DNA from: Paracoccaceae bacterium
Lineage (GTDB): Bacteria > Pseudomonadota > Alphaproteobacteria > Rhodobacterales > Rhodobacteraceae
Assembly (NCBI GenBank): GCA_014654775.1
Contig: JACVZW010000009.1
Coordinates: 1 to 64,000 of the forward strand
Direction: 5' to 3'
Length of the DNA stretch: 64,000 nucleotides
Part shown: piece after piece, positions 19,635 to 27,679 of the stretch
How the letters are laid out: the number at the start of each line of letters is the position of its first letter
Numbering within the stretch: position 1 is the stretch's first letter
Made by a program: the position numbers and the translations under genes
Notes under the pieces: generated by a model
The model's database searches: none
The model's input: the letters and a program-made list of their open reading frames with translations, nothing else
What the model was told of the DNA's origin: nothing

Positions 19635-20765
19635 TCACCCAGCCCAGTCCGCCGCCTGCATTTCGCGCAGGCGGGAGGCGGTGCGTTCGAATTCGAAGGC
19701 GCCGGTGCCTTCGATGTAGAGCCGTTCGGGTTCGTCGGCGGCAGAGCAGATCAGGCGGACCCGCGCCTCGTAGAGGGCGTCGATCAGGGTGACGAAGCGC
19801 TTTGCCTCGTTGTAGTTCGAGGCGGAAAGCTGGGGGATGTCTTCGAGGATCAGCACGCGCGCGGCCTGCGCGATGGCGAGGAAGTCGCCGGGGCCGAGGG
19901 GGCGGGCGCAGAGGTCCCAGAAGGTGGCGCGGGCAATGCCGTTGGCGAAGCGCGGCACCTCGATCGTGCGGCCATTGACGGGGAGGGTGAGCGGCGTCCC
20001 CGCCGCGCCCCCGGTGAGATCGGACCAGATCGCGTCGATCTCGCCCCGCACTTTGCCGGAGGGGTGGAAATAGACCTGCGCGCCGTGCAGGCGGTGCTGG
20101 CGGTAATCGGTCGGGCTTTCCAGTTCGACCACCTCGAGCCGGTCGCGGATCAGGTCGATGAAAGGCAGGAAGAGCGCGCGGTTCAGGCCGTTGAGATAAA
20201 GGTCTTCGGGCGGGCGGTTGGAGGTGGTGACGATCACGACCCCCCCGGCGAGCAGTTTTTCGAAAAGACGACCGACGACCATCGCATCGGTGATGTCGGT
20301 GATCTGCATTTCGTCAAAGCAGAGGAGGCGGGTGTCCTTCAGGATCGCCTCGGCGACCGGAGTGATGGGGTCTTCGACGCCTTTCTTGCGCGCCTCGTGC
20401 ATGGCCTTGTGGGTGTCCTGCATAAAGGCGTGGAAATGGACGCGGCGCTTTTGGCGGATGTCGGTCGCCTGATGGAAGAGATCCATCAGCATGGACTTGC
20501 CGCGCCCGACCCCGCCCCAGAGATAGAGGCCCTTCGGTGGGGTCAGCGGCTTGGCGAATAGGCCCGCGAATAGGCCGATGCGGCGGTCGGCATGGGTTTC
20601 GAGCCAGAGGCGGACGGAGTCGAGTTGCGGCAGCACGGCATGCTGCGCCGGATCGGCGCGCAGGCGGCCGTCGGCGACGCGGGTTTCGTAAAGCTCGGTC
20701 AGGGTTTGCCGCATACCGTTGTATACCGCGAGGGCGGGCATGAGGGAAGCGCTGCTATGGGCCAT
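19635..20765 (-). CDS. zapE: Cell division protein ZapE (AFG1-like ATPase)
   Basis: 376 residues. The P-loop GLYLWGGVGRGKSMLMDLF is near residue 80-95, Walker B is LLCFDEMQITDITDAM, and sensor-like TTSNRPPEDLY and AFG1-specific FWDLCARPLGPGDFL follow. The family acts at the division septum to modulate FtsZ and, in mitochondria, in protein turnover. The translation start is not certain: ATG at 20765 and ATG at 20741 both lack a strong ribosome site. Convergent with the TSUP permease. Confidence 0.93.
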   Translation of the reverse strand: MAHSSASLMPALAVYNGMRQTLTELYETRVADGRLRADPAQHAVLPQLDSVRLWLETHADRRIGLFAGLFAKPLTPPKGLYLWGGVGRGKSMLMDLFHQATDIRQKRRVHFHAFMQDTHKAMHEARKKGVEDPITPVAEAILKDTRLLCFDEMQITDITDAMVVGRLFEKLLAGGVVIVTTSNRPPEDLYLNGLNRALFLPFIDLIRDRLEVVELESPTDYRQHRLHGAQVYFHPSGKVRGEIDAIWSDLTGGAAGTPLTLPVNGRTIEVPRFANGIARATFWDLCARPLGPGDFLAIAQAARVLILEDIPQLSASNYNEAKRFVTLIDALYEARVRLICSAADEPERLYIEGTGAFEFERTASRLREMQAADWAG

Positions 20766-20895
20766 ACCATCGGATGGGTGACCGACGGATGATGCGGGGC
20801 TTTGGCCTCACGACAGAATGCAGGTCTGGGTTGCACGGAGTAATCTTAGTTAATGCCGCCCGAGCAGTGAGGCGGTGCTTTAAGGCCCTAAGAAT

Positions 20896-21075
20896 ATGAG
20901 CAACGCGACCCACGGTTTGCCGATCCACACCCCCGACCCGGATTTCGGGCGGATGTATCAGTTCCCGGGCGAGGCGCTGCCGCGCCTGCGCATGACGCGG
21001 GGCTGGTGGCTTGTGCCGATGCTGGCGGGCGGGATCGTCGGCTGGGCTGTGCTGCTGCGCGCGGCCTTTCTCTGA
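20896..21075 (+). CDS. Small single-helix membrane protein, first tandem copy
   Basis: 59 residues, MSNATHGLPIHTPDPDFGR at the start and a hydrophobic helix at about 35-57 preceded by RGWW. It is about two-thirds identical to the 59-residue product of 21177-21356, a clear tandem duplication. No family was recognised. The ribosome site is weak (TAAGG). No sigma-28 match was found upstream of this copy, unlike the second one. Confidence 0.75.
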   Translation: MSNATHGLPIHTPDPDFGRMYQFPGEALPRLRMTRGWWLVPMLAGGIVGWAVLLRAAFL

Positions 21076-21095
21076 ATCTTCTTCCGGCTGAGCCC

Positions 21096-21122
21096 TAAAT
21101 CGCTTTCCGGTTGTGCCGTTCC
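21096..21122 (+). promoter_or_regulatory. Sigma-28 (FliA) promoter candidate before the second small membrane protein
   Basis: TAAA at 21096-21099, 15-base spacer, GCCGTTCC at 21115-21122; 54 bases separate it from the ATG at 21177. The same spacing and -10 core recur upstream of the GAF gene, fliS and other genes here. Confidence 0.7.
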
Positions 21123-21176
21123 GGGTATTGCAGCACGACTCCCCGTGCCCGCACCATCCATGGGGGCCTGACAATC

Positions 21177-21356
21177 ATGAGCGATGCAACCCACGGTCTG
21201 CCGATCCATCGGCCTGATCCCGACTTCGGGCGCGCCTATGGGCGGCCTGGCGACGCTGCGCCGCGGCTTGGCCTGCCGAGCGGCTGGTGGCTGCTGCCGT
21301 CGTTGGCCGGTGGCCTTGCCGGTTGGGTGATCCTGTTCCGGGCGCTGTTCTTCTGA
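21177..21356 (+). CDS. Small single-helix membrane protein, second tandem copy
   Basis: 59 residues beginning MSDATHGLPIHRPDPDFGR, then a Pro/Gly-rich stretch, GWW and a hydrophobic helix ending at the C-terminus. It shares about 39 of 59 positions with the product of 20896-21075. The soluble N-terminal phrase THGLPIHxPDPDFGR is the best-conserved part and likely the functional one. The sigma-28-like promoter upstream and the next gene under the same motif suggest a motility or chemotaxis role. Function unknown. Confidence 0.8.
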   Translation: MSDATHGLPIHRPDPDFGRAYGRPGDAAPRLGLPSGWWLLPSLAGGLAGWVILFRALFF

Positions 21357-21364
21357 ACCATGGC

Positions 21365-21391
21365 TAAACCCGGCGCGGGCCGGGCCGTTGT
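21365..21391 (+). promoter_or_regulatory. Sigma-28 (FliA) promoter candidate for the GAF gene
   Basis: TAAA at 21365-21368, 15-base spacer, GCCGTTGT at 21384-21391, followed 32 bases later by the ATG of the GAF protein. The element begins 9 bases after the stop of the preceding small gene. Confidence 0.75.
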
Positions 21392-21423
21392 GGGTTAGAG
21401 ACTTTTTCGAGCAGGAGGCAGGA

Positions 21424-22680
21424 ATGGCAGTGGCCCATCTCTACGGTCTGAAACCGGTTGAGCGGGAAGCCCCGCGGGCGCCGCGCATGTTCGTCGAACC
21501 GGCGGATTTCGCCGCGGTGGCAGAACTCGCGCGGTCCATCGCGGGATGCGAGCGTGCCTGCATCCGGCTGGAGGATGACGAGACGGGCGAGATGCGTCTG
21601 GCCTTCTTTCCCGAATTGCCCGGTGTGACGGATCTGCCTTCGGCGCTGATGCCGAATGGGCGCGGTCTGGCGGTGCTGGACGGGGCGATTCTGGGCCCCG
21701 AGATGGCAGCGGCGGGCTTGCCGGATCTGGCCTTTTGGGCGGGCTTCGCGCTGAAGTCGCAGGGCGGGCGGGTGCTGGGCGTGCTGGGCCTGATGGACAG
21801 CACCCCGCGCGAGTTGAACGACACCACGATCCAGCAATTGGTGCAGTTGTCTGGCATCCTGTCGCTGGGGATCGGGATGGCCGCTTCGGTGATCCGGGTT
21901 CTGGCGCGGCAGACGCTGGGCGTGATCGAGGATGTCGCCGAGGTGGAAGAGGGCGCGGCCTCGCCCGCGCTGTGCGGGCTGATGCGCTATGCCGCCGGGC
22001 GGATGCCCGCCAATGCCGAGGCGATGGCGATGCGGATCGCGGGGCTGGCCGAGATGTCGGACGGGACGCTTCTGCTGACCGAGACGGCGAAGTCGATCCT
22101 GTTCACGCATGGGTTCCGGCTGACGACGTCGGACGCGCTGGAGCCGGTGGTGGAAGAGGCGGTAGAGGAAGCTGCGCCGAAGGAATTCCAAGCCATGGCA
22201 CGGCTTCGGATCGGGGAAGTGCATCACGACATCGCGCGGGATGATATGACCGACAAGTTCGCCTTCCGCATCACGGGGACGGATGCGGATTGGGTTCTGC
22301 TGGACAACGGGCTGGAAGAGGGCTGGCCCGAGATGGCGGCCGAGATCATCAAGCGGACGCGGAATGCGACCTTCGACTATGTGCGGATGCACATGATCCA
22401 CCGCCGCGATGCCCCGATGGTGCAGGGGGAATATCTCTACGACCTTTACGGCATCGAATGGGCCGTACGCGGCACGCCCGAGGCGGGCGAGGCGCGGGGC
22501 GAGGATGGGGTGTGGCGGAGCTTTGACGGGTCGAGCGCGAACCCCGAAAGCCCGCGCGACTTTTCGGCGCTGGCGGCCTTTGCGGCGATTCCCGATCTGG
22601 AGACGCGGATCGGCGATGATGTGCATGAATGGTCCAAGCGGATCGCCGCAGGATCGGAGATCACGCCGGTCTTCAACTGA
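21424..22680 (+). CDS. GAF-domain protein, probably motility-linked, function unknown
   Basis: 418 residues from ATG after GAGCAGGAGGCAGGA. Residues about 25-155 look like a GAF domain (AELARSIAGCERACIRLEDD at the start and GRVLGVLGLMDSTPRELND near the end). The remaining 260 residues match nothing I recognise; they include a Glu-rich helix (VVEEAVEEAAPKEF) and a His/Arg-rich stretch (YVRMHMIHRRDAPM). No kinase, cyclase or DNA-binding motif was seen. A sigma-28 promoter lies directly upstream and fliA converges from the other side, so a role in motility or chemotaxis is inferred. Confidence 0.75.
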   Translation: MAVAHLYGLKPVEREAPRAPRMFVEPADFAAVAELARSIAGCERACIRLEDDETGEMRLAFFPELPGVTDLPSALMPNGRGLAVLDGAILGPEMAAAGLPDLAFWAGFALKSQGGRVLGVLGLMDSTPRELNDTTIQQLVQLSGILSLGIGMAASVIRVLARQTLGVIEDVAEVEEGAASPALCGLMRYAAGRMPANAEAMAMRIAGLAEMSDGTLLLTETAKSILFTHGFRLTTSDALEPVVEEAVEEAAPKEFQAMARLRIGEVHHDIARDDMTDKFAFRITGTDADWVLLDNGLEEGWPEMAAEIIKRTRNATFDYVRMHMIHRRDAPMVQGEYLYDLYGIEWAVRGTPEAGEARGEDGVWRSFDGSSANPESPRDFSALAAFAAIPDLETRIGDDVHEWSKRIAAGSEITPVFN

Positions 22681-22686
22681 GAACCA

Positions 22687-22718
22687 AAGGGGACGCGCGC
22701 TTTACGCGGCGTCCCCTT
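22687..22718. terminator. Bidirectional terminator between the GAF gene and fliA
   Basis: Arms AAGGGGACGC (22687-22696) and GCGTCCCCTT (22709-22718) form a perfect 10-base stem. It lies just after the GAF stop and overlaps the last codons of fliA; T-rich sequence follows on the plus strand and A-rich sequence precedes it. Confidence 0.85.
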
Positions 22719-23427
22719 CCATTTTCACGATGCTTTCACGCAGGCGGCCGACGGCCGCCTTTTTGATCTGGCTGACGCGGCCCGTCGTTACGCCAAGGAT
22801 TTCGGCGATCTCGTAGACGTTCAGTTCTTCCACGAAATAGAGTTGCAGGACCAGTGCCTCGCGTTCGGGCAGCTCGCCCAGCGCGCGGCGCAGCATCTGG
22901 CGCATCTGGTCGTGCTGCATCTTGTCTTCGACGGAATTGCCGCCATCGCGGAAAAGCATAGAGTGGTCTGTATAGACCTCGTCCAGCGATTTGATCTGCG
23001 ATGCGCCGAACTGGGCTTCCCAATCCTCCAGCTCGCCCACGGTGATGCCCATGTCGGCGGCGATCTCGTGTTTTTCGGGGGCGCGCAGGAGGGACTGTTC
23101 CAGCTTTTGCATCGACGCGCGCATGCGCTGCTGCATCACGATGGTGGCGCGGCAGAGCGAGGAGGAGGCGCGCAGGTAGTCGATGATGGACCCGCGAATG
23201 CGGATGGCGGCATAGGCGGCGAAGCTGGCCCCTTGGCGCGGGGTATAGCGCTGGGCGGCGTCGACGAGGCCCATATAGCCCACCTGCAGCATGTCCTCCA
23301 CCTCGGCCATGCGACCGACGCGGCCGTGCATGTGCCAGGCGATCTTGCGGACAAGGTCCATGTGCGAGCGGACCAGTTTCTCGGGCGAGGGGCCGTCCTG
23401 TTCGGGATAGCGTTTGGCGAGCATCAT
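22702..23427 (-). CDS. fliA: Flagellar RNA polymerase sigma factor FliA (sigma-28)
   Basis: 241 residues. Region 2 (about 20-95) includes HMDLVRKIAWHMHGR and the core-binding/-10-recognition phrase DMLQVGYMGLVDAAQRY, region 3 follows, and region 4 (about 180-235) reads LPEREALVLQLYFVEELNVY then TGRVSQIKKAAVGRLRE, the -35-binding helix-turn-helix. GAAAGGGCG precedes the MM start. It directs late flagellar and chemotaxis genes, with FlgM (29513) as its anti-sigma factor. It lies 34 bases after flhF, in the flhA-flhF-fliA operon read from the sigma-54 promoter at 26955. Several sites in this window fit its promoter. Confidence 0.95.
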   Translation of the reverse strand: MMLAKRYPEQDGPSPEKLVRSHMDLVRKIAWHMHGRVGRMAEVEDMLQVGYMGLVDAAQRYTPRQGASFAAYAAIRIRGSIIDYLRASSSLCRATIVMQQRMRASMQKLEQSLLRAPEKHEIAADMGITVGELEDWEAQFGASQIKSLDEVYTDHSMLFRDGGNSVEDKMQHDQMRQMLRRALGELPEREALVLQLYFVEELNVYEIAEILGVTTGRVSQIKKAAVGRLRESIVKMEGDAA

Positions 23428-23461
23428 TCGCGCCCTTTCAGTGAGGGTTCGGAAAAGCGGG

Positions 23462-24715
23462 TCATTCGGCGGCCCCGGCATAGGCGGGGGTCCATCCATC
23501 GACCCAGTTGCGCAGGTCGGCGAGGCCGGGGCGGGAGAGGGCGTGGACAAGCCCGGTTCCCGCAGCGGTCCGCGTGAGCCTGAGGCCAGCATCGGCGATG
23601 GCGGCCAGTTCACCCTGTTCGGGCCACCACTGATCGAGCCCGGTGAGGGTGACCGTGGGGGCAAAGGCCTGCCAGTCGTAGCAGGCCCGCGCGATGCGGG
23701 CCGGGTGAAGGCCCGCGGGAAGGCAGAGGACAAGCTCTGCCCCGTCGGTTTCGATCAGCCGTGCGGCCAATGCGGGTGCCTCAGCCGGGATGTCGGAGAG
23801 ATCGACGATCTGCGGTGCGAGGGGATGAGGATCGGGCAGGAACATGGCCGCCGCGACATGCGGGCGGTCAAGTGTCAGGCCCATGAGTCGCGCCCAGCCC
23901 CGCAGACGATCCTCCACCAGCAGGGTGCCGGGGACGGGGGCGATGAGTTGGGGCCGGATCTCGGGATCGGCGAGCATCCAATGTGCGGCGAGGCGGGCGG
24001 CGAGCATGGATTTGCCCGCGCCGGGGGGGCCGACGATGAGAAGGCGGGGCGCGATCTCTTCCTGCAGTCCTTCGGGCGGCAGAAGGCTGCGCGCGAGGCG
24101 GGAGAAGGGATCGGTGGGCACGGTGCGGGCGGCTTCGGCGCGCAGGGCGGAGGCGAAGTCGAAGGTTTCCGGGGCCGAGGGGGCGGGATCGGGTGGCACG
24201 GGATGCGGGCGCGGGGCGGCATCAAGGCGCGGCATGCGCGGATCGACGGGCCGGAAGCTGGCCGCCGTCGATGGCGCGGCGGTGGGGGCAGTCTGGGGGA
24301 CGGTCTGGGGGACGGTCTGGGGGGCCGGAGGCCAAGGCAGATCTGGCGCAGGCTCGGGCGGCCACGGCTCGGGCGGCAGGGGGACGAAGGGTTGGGTATG
24401 GGATGGCAGCGCAGATGGCTGGACGGACCGCAGCGCGGTCGCTGCATCGGGGGTCATGTGGTGGGTGGCATCGGCGGTGCGCAGGGGCGGCGCGGCAACG
24501 GACGGGGCCAAGTCTGGGGCCGCCCGGCCCTGTGGCATCGCTTCGGGCGCGGGGGCGGCTGTGCCTTGGGCAAGCGCCTCGGGTCCGATGGCCGTCACTT
24601 CGACCATGCCGCCGGAGCGGGTGGTGGAGAGGATCAGCGCATCGGGGCCGAGACGGCGGAGGAGTTCCTCCATCGCCTTTTGGCTGTCTGTGGCGCGGAC
24701 GGTGATTGCGGTCAT
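23462..24715 (-). CDS. flhF: FlhF-like SRP-family protein with degenerate GTPase motifs
   Basis: 417 residues. The N-terminal phrase VRATDSQKAMEELLRRLGPDALILST matches the FlhF B domain. A Pro/Ala-rich linker follows (about 50-205), then an NG-like domain with an intact P-loop GPPGAGKS near residue 230. Other FlhF GTPase motifs are altered: the region of DTYR reads GTLLVEDRLRGW, DTAGR is replaced by DLSDIPAE and TKLDE by TGLDQWW. FlhF normally sets polar flagellar position and number as a GTP-dependent dimer. Its ATG overlaps the flhA stop by 4 bases. The usual next gene, flhG, is missing; fliA follows directly. Confidence 0.8.
   Translation of the reverse strand: MTAITVRATDSQKAMEELLRRLGPDALILSTTRSGGMVEVTAIGPEALAQGTAAPAPEAMPQGRAAPDLAPSVAAPPLRTADATHHMTPDAATALRSVQPSALPSHTQPFVPLPPEPWPPEPAPDLPWPPAPQTVPQTVPQTAPTAAPSTAASFRPVDPRMPRLDAAPRPHPVPPDPAPSAPETFDFASALRAEAARTVPTDPFSRLARSLLPPEGLQEEIAPRLLIVGPPGAGKSMLAARLAAHWMLADPEIRPQLIAPVPGTLLVEDRLRGWARLMGLTLDRPHVAAAMFLPDPHPLAPQIVDLSDIPAEAPALAARLIETDGAELVLCLPAGLHPARIARACYDWQAFAPTVTLTGLDQWWPEQGELAAIADAGLRLTRTAAGTGLVHALSRPGLADLRNWVDGWTPAYAGAAE
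24291..24324. repeat. 12-bp tandem repeat within flhF
   Basis: The unit GTCTGGGGGACG occurs almost three times in a row and encodes a PQTV(A) repeat in the Pro-rich linker of the FlhF-like protein. It is likely slippage in a disordered linker. Confidence 0.8.
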
Positions 24716-26868
24716 CTGTCAGCCCCCATCGGAGTCATCTGAGGTTGCGGTTGTGGGATAGGCATGCGGGGCAGCTGTTGCTGTCCGCCGATGGCAGCCA
24801 CGACTTCCACGCGGCGGTTGTCGGGCAGTTCGTTGATGCCCATGACGATGGCATCGGGAAGGTGCGGGCGCAGGAATTGCGCGAAGCTGCGGCGCAACTG
24901 ACCAGCGACGATGAGCACCGCCTGCTTGCCCTGACCTTGGGCGTTGTCGAGCGCCTCGGAGATCGACTTCACAAGCGTGGCGGCGAGGCCGTTGTCGAGG
25001 ACCAGACCCTCTTCGCCCTGACGGCGGGCACGAATGAGAAGCTGTTCCAGTTCCGGGTCGAGCGTGACCAGCGGCAGAGGCGTGTTGATCGGCACCATCT
25101 GCTGCAAAAGGAGCGGGATCAGCACCGGGCGCAGCGCTTCGGCCATGTCGGCGGCGGATAGGTTGCGTGGCGCGAGATCAGCCACGCCTTCGAGGATGCG
25201 GCGCAGATCGCCGATCGGGATGCGTTCGGCCAGAAGCCCGCGCAGCACGGCGGTGACGGTGTGCAGCGGCACGACCTTGGGCACCACGGCGTTGACGAGG
25301 GTGGGCGAGACACGGGCGAGGGTGTCGAGCAGGGTCTGCACGTCATCGGGACCGATAAGATCGGCGGCGTGCTTGTAGAGCAGTTGCGACAGATGCGTGG
25401 CGATGACGGATTCGGGTTCGACCACGACGTGATCGTCGGCCTCGGCCTCGGGCAGTTGATGGGGCAGGATCCAGACGGCGTCGAGGCCGAAGGAGGGGTC
25501 CTTGACATCGATCCCCTTGAGTTTGCGCGTCGAAGACGCGCCGGGGATGGCGAGCTTGCGGTCAGGATAGACCACGTCTTCGCCCCGGATGACCTGACCG
25601 ATGCGGATGCGGTACTGGTTGGGCGAGAGGGTGAGGTCATCGCGGATGCGCACGCCGGGGACGACGAAGCCCATCGCCTTGGACACTTCGCGGCGGATCG
25701 CGGTGATGCGCTGGACCAGCGCGCCGCCGCCTTCGCCTGCCAGCGGGATCAGGCCATAGCCGATCTGGAGCGAGACGGGGGCGTGGTCAGTGACGTCTTC
25801 GGCGGTGATCGCCTCGGTGCCGGGGCGGGCGGACTCGGCGCCCCCGGCGGCGGGGCCGCCTGCGGGGGTGGCGTCTTCCTCGGCATCCGGGGCGCTGTCG
25901 GGGCGGCCGAACCAAGCGAGGACGCCAGCTGCGGCGGCACCGATCAGGAACATGGCATTGGGCATGCCGGGGACGAGGCCGATGATGGCCATGACGCCCG
26001 CCACCGGCAGCCATGCTTGGCGCAGGTGGATCTGCTTGGCGATGAGACCCGACATGTCATGCGAGGAGGAGACACGGGTCACGATGATCGCGGTGGCGAT
26101 CGACAGCAGCAGCGCCGGGATCTGCGCGACAAGGCCGTCGCCGATGGAGAGCAGGACGTAGGTGTGCGAGGCATCCGACAGCGACAGATCGTGCTGCAGC
26201 GTGCCGATGAGGATGCCGCCGATGATGTTGATGGCGAGGATCAGGATGCCCGCCATGGCATCGCCTTTCACGAATTTCCCGGCACCGTCCATGGAGCCGT
26301 AGAAATCGGCCTCGGCGGCGACCTCGGCGCGGCGGGCGCGGGCCTGATCAGGTGTCAGAAGTCCGGCGTTCAGATCGGCATCGATGGCCATCTGTTTGCC
26401 GGGCATCGCATCGAGGGTGAAGCGGGCCGACACTTCGGACACGCGGGAGGCACCCTTGGTGATGACGACGAGGTTGATGATGACGAGGATCGCAAAGACA
26501 AGGATGCCGACGATCAGGTTGCCCGCGATGACGAATTCCCCGAAGGCCTGGATCACCTTGCCGGCGGCATCGTGGCCGGTATGGCCTTCGGAGAGCACGA
26601 TCCGGGTGGAGGCCACGTTCAGCGCAAGGCGAAAGATGGTGGCGATGAGCAAGAGGTTGGGAAAGCTGGAGAAATCCAGCGGGCGGTAGCAGTAGAGCGC
26701 CACCATCAGGATCACGAGCGACAGCAGGATGTTGGCGACGAAGAAGATATCCAGCAACACCACAGGCAGCGGCAGCACCATCATCGCGATGATCGCGAGG
26801 ATGCCGAGCGGCAGGGCGAGGCCCGCCATGGAGACGGCGGGGCCGGGCTTTGCGGCGGCGCTGCTCAT
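24712..26868 (-). CDS. flhA: Flagellar biosynthesis protein FlhA (type III export gate)
   Basis: 718 residues. Eight hydrophobic helices fill about residues 15-325; the FHIPEP-family signature sits between them (SARFTLDAMPGKQMAIDADL, near 150). A large cytosolic domain (about 360-700) follows, which in the family binds chaperone-substrate complexes; its DRKLAIPG and AGQLRRSFAQFLRPHLPD match. It forms the nonameric export ring with FliP, FliQ, FliR and FlhB, all encoded further right. First gene of flhA-flhF-fliA, with a strong sigma-54 promoter about 90 bases upstream. Confidence 0.97.
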   Translation of the reverse strand: MSSAAAKPGPAVSMAGLALPLGILAIIAMMVLPLPVVLLDIFFVANILLSLVILMVALYCYRPLDFSSFPNLLLIATIFRLALNVASTRIVLSEGHTGHDAAGKVIQAFGEFVIAGNLIVGILVFAILVIINLVVITKGASRVSEVSARFTLDAMPGKQMAIDADLNAGLLTPDQARARRAEVAAEADFYGSMDGAGKFVKGDAMAGILILAINIIGGILIGTLQHDLSLSDASHTYVLLSIGDGLVAQIPALLLSIATAIIVTRVSSSHDMSGLIAKQIHLRQAWLPVAGVMAIIGLVPGMPNAMFLIGAAAAGVLAWFGRPDSAPDAEEDATPAGGPAAGGAESARPGTEAITAEDVTDHAPVSLQIGYGLIPLAGEGGGALVQRITAIRREVSKAMGFVVPGVRIRDDLTLSPNQYRIRIGQVIRGEDVVYPDRKLAIPGASSTRKLKGIDVKDPSFGLDAVWILPHQLPEAEADDHVVVEPESVIATHLSQLLYKHAADLIGPDDVQTLLDTLARVSPTLVNAVVPKVVPLHTVTAVLRGLLAERIPIGDLRRILEGVADLAPRNLSAADMAEALRPVLIPLLLQQMVPINTPLPLVTLDPELEQLLIRARRQGEEGLVLDNGLAATLVKSISEALDNAQGQGKQAVLIVAGQLRRSFAQFLRPHLPDAIVMGINELPDNRRVEVVAAIGGQQQLPRMPIPQPQPQMTPMGADR

Positions 26869-26954
26869 GCGGTGGTCTTCCCTGCTTTGGTGGTGGCGGC
26901 TGGTGTCATCGGTCCGTCATCCCCGGTGGTCGTTCGTCTCTTCGGGGCGGGACT

Positions 26955-26971
26955 TGCAAAGCCTGTGCCAG
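26955..26971 (-). promoter_or_regulatory. Sigma-54 promoter for flhA-flhF-fliA
   Basis: Read on the minus strand: CTGGCACAGGCTTTGCA, which fits YTGGCACGRNNNTTGCW with a single mismatch; GG and GC have the required spacing. It lies 87 bases before the flhA ATG and is divergent from the sigma-54 site at 27088. Confidence 0.88.
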
Positions 26972-27087
26972 AGGGGGGGCAGACCTGCGGATGGGTGGGC
27001 AGCGGGGGAATGGGCGAAAAGGGCACGCGCGCGCGAGGGGTGGGGCGGGGACGGGCTGATCTGACGGGGGCGTGAGCAGGGGCACGG

Positions 27088-27104
27088 GTGGCATGGGGAT
27101 TGCA
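27088..27104 (+). promoter_or_regulatory. Sigma-54 promoter for flgP-flgT-flgA
   Basis: GTGGCATGGGGATTGCA keeps the -24 GG and -12 GC with correct spacing and differs from consensus at two positions. It ends 41 bases before the flgP ATG. Confidence 0.87.
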
Positions 27105-27145
27105 GGGACAGGGCCAACTGACGGACCCTTGACTGGAGCCTTGCG

Positions 27146-27679
27146 ATGCACCGCGCCGCCCCTGCCCTTTTCCTGATCCTGCCGTTTGTGGCGGGATGTG
27201 TCTCGACGCCCCAGACGGCGACGCAGGCCGTGCCTCTGAGCGCGACGGAGCAGACGCGGCAGCTGGCCGAGGTGAAGGACAATCTGGATGCCGCCGACCG
27301 GATGAACGCGCCGCCCCCGCCTGCAGCCACGGCGATGGCGTCGGGCGTGCAGCCCCTGAAGGGGATGGGCTTTGCCCAGATCGCGGGGCAGCCCGGGAAG
27401 ACGACGAATGAAAAGCGCCTGATGGCGATCCGGGCGGCGCGGATGGATGCGCTGCGCGACCTGACGGAACAGGTGCATGGCATTCGGATCAACGCCTCGA
27501 CCACGATCAGTCAGGCGGTGGTGCGGGATGACAGCCTGTCTGCGGTGGTGCAGGGCACGCTGCGCGGGGCGCGGACGGTGCGGGTGACGCCGAAGGGCAG
27601 CGACAGCTATGAGGTGGAGATGGTGCTGGACCGCGAGACGGTCGCCTATATCGTGCGCGCCATGAAGGGGCGGGTGTGA
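27146..27679 (+). CDS. flgP: FlgP-like outer-membrane lipoprotein (LPP20 family)
   Basis: 177 residues. A lipoprotein signal with lipobox VAGC (Cys near residue 18) is followed by a variable linker and the LPP20/FlgP core from about residue 70: GMGFAQIAGQPGKTTNEKRL, RAARMDALRDLTEQVHGIRI, then VVQGTLRGARTVRVTPKG. In Vibrio, FlgP forms an outer-membrane ring around the flagellar basal body. The next gene encodes FlgT, another H-ring component, which supports this reading. GGAG is well placed before the ATG. Confidence 0.85.
   Translation: MHRAAPALFLILPFVAGCVSTPQTATQAVPLSATEQTRQLAEVKDNLDAADRMNAPPPPAATAMASGVQPLKGMGFAQIAGQPGKTTNEKRLMAIRAARMDALRDLTEQVHGIRINASTTISQAVVRDDSLSAVVQGTLRGARTVRVTPKGSDSYEVEMVLDRETVAYIVRAMKGRV

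Noticed and set aside
24291..24324. CRISPR-like or mobile repeat in flhF
   Set aside because: A short in-frame 12-base tandem repeat in a Pro-rich linker; no spacers and no other copies.
25261..27075. 604-codon open frame antisense to flhA and across the flhA/flgP promoter region
   Set aside because: FlhA is certain and the antisense frame crosses two divergent sigma-54 promoters; the product is low-complexity.
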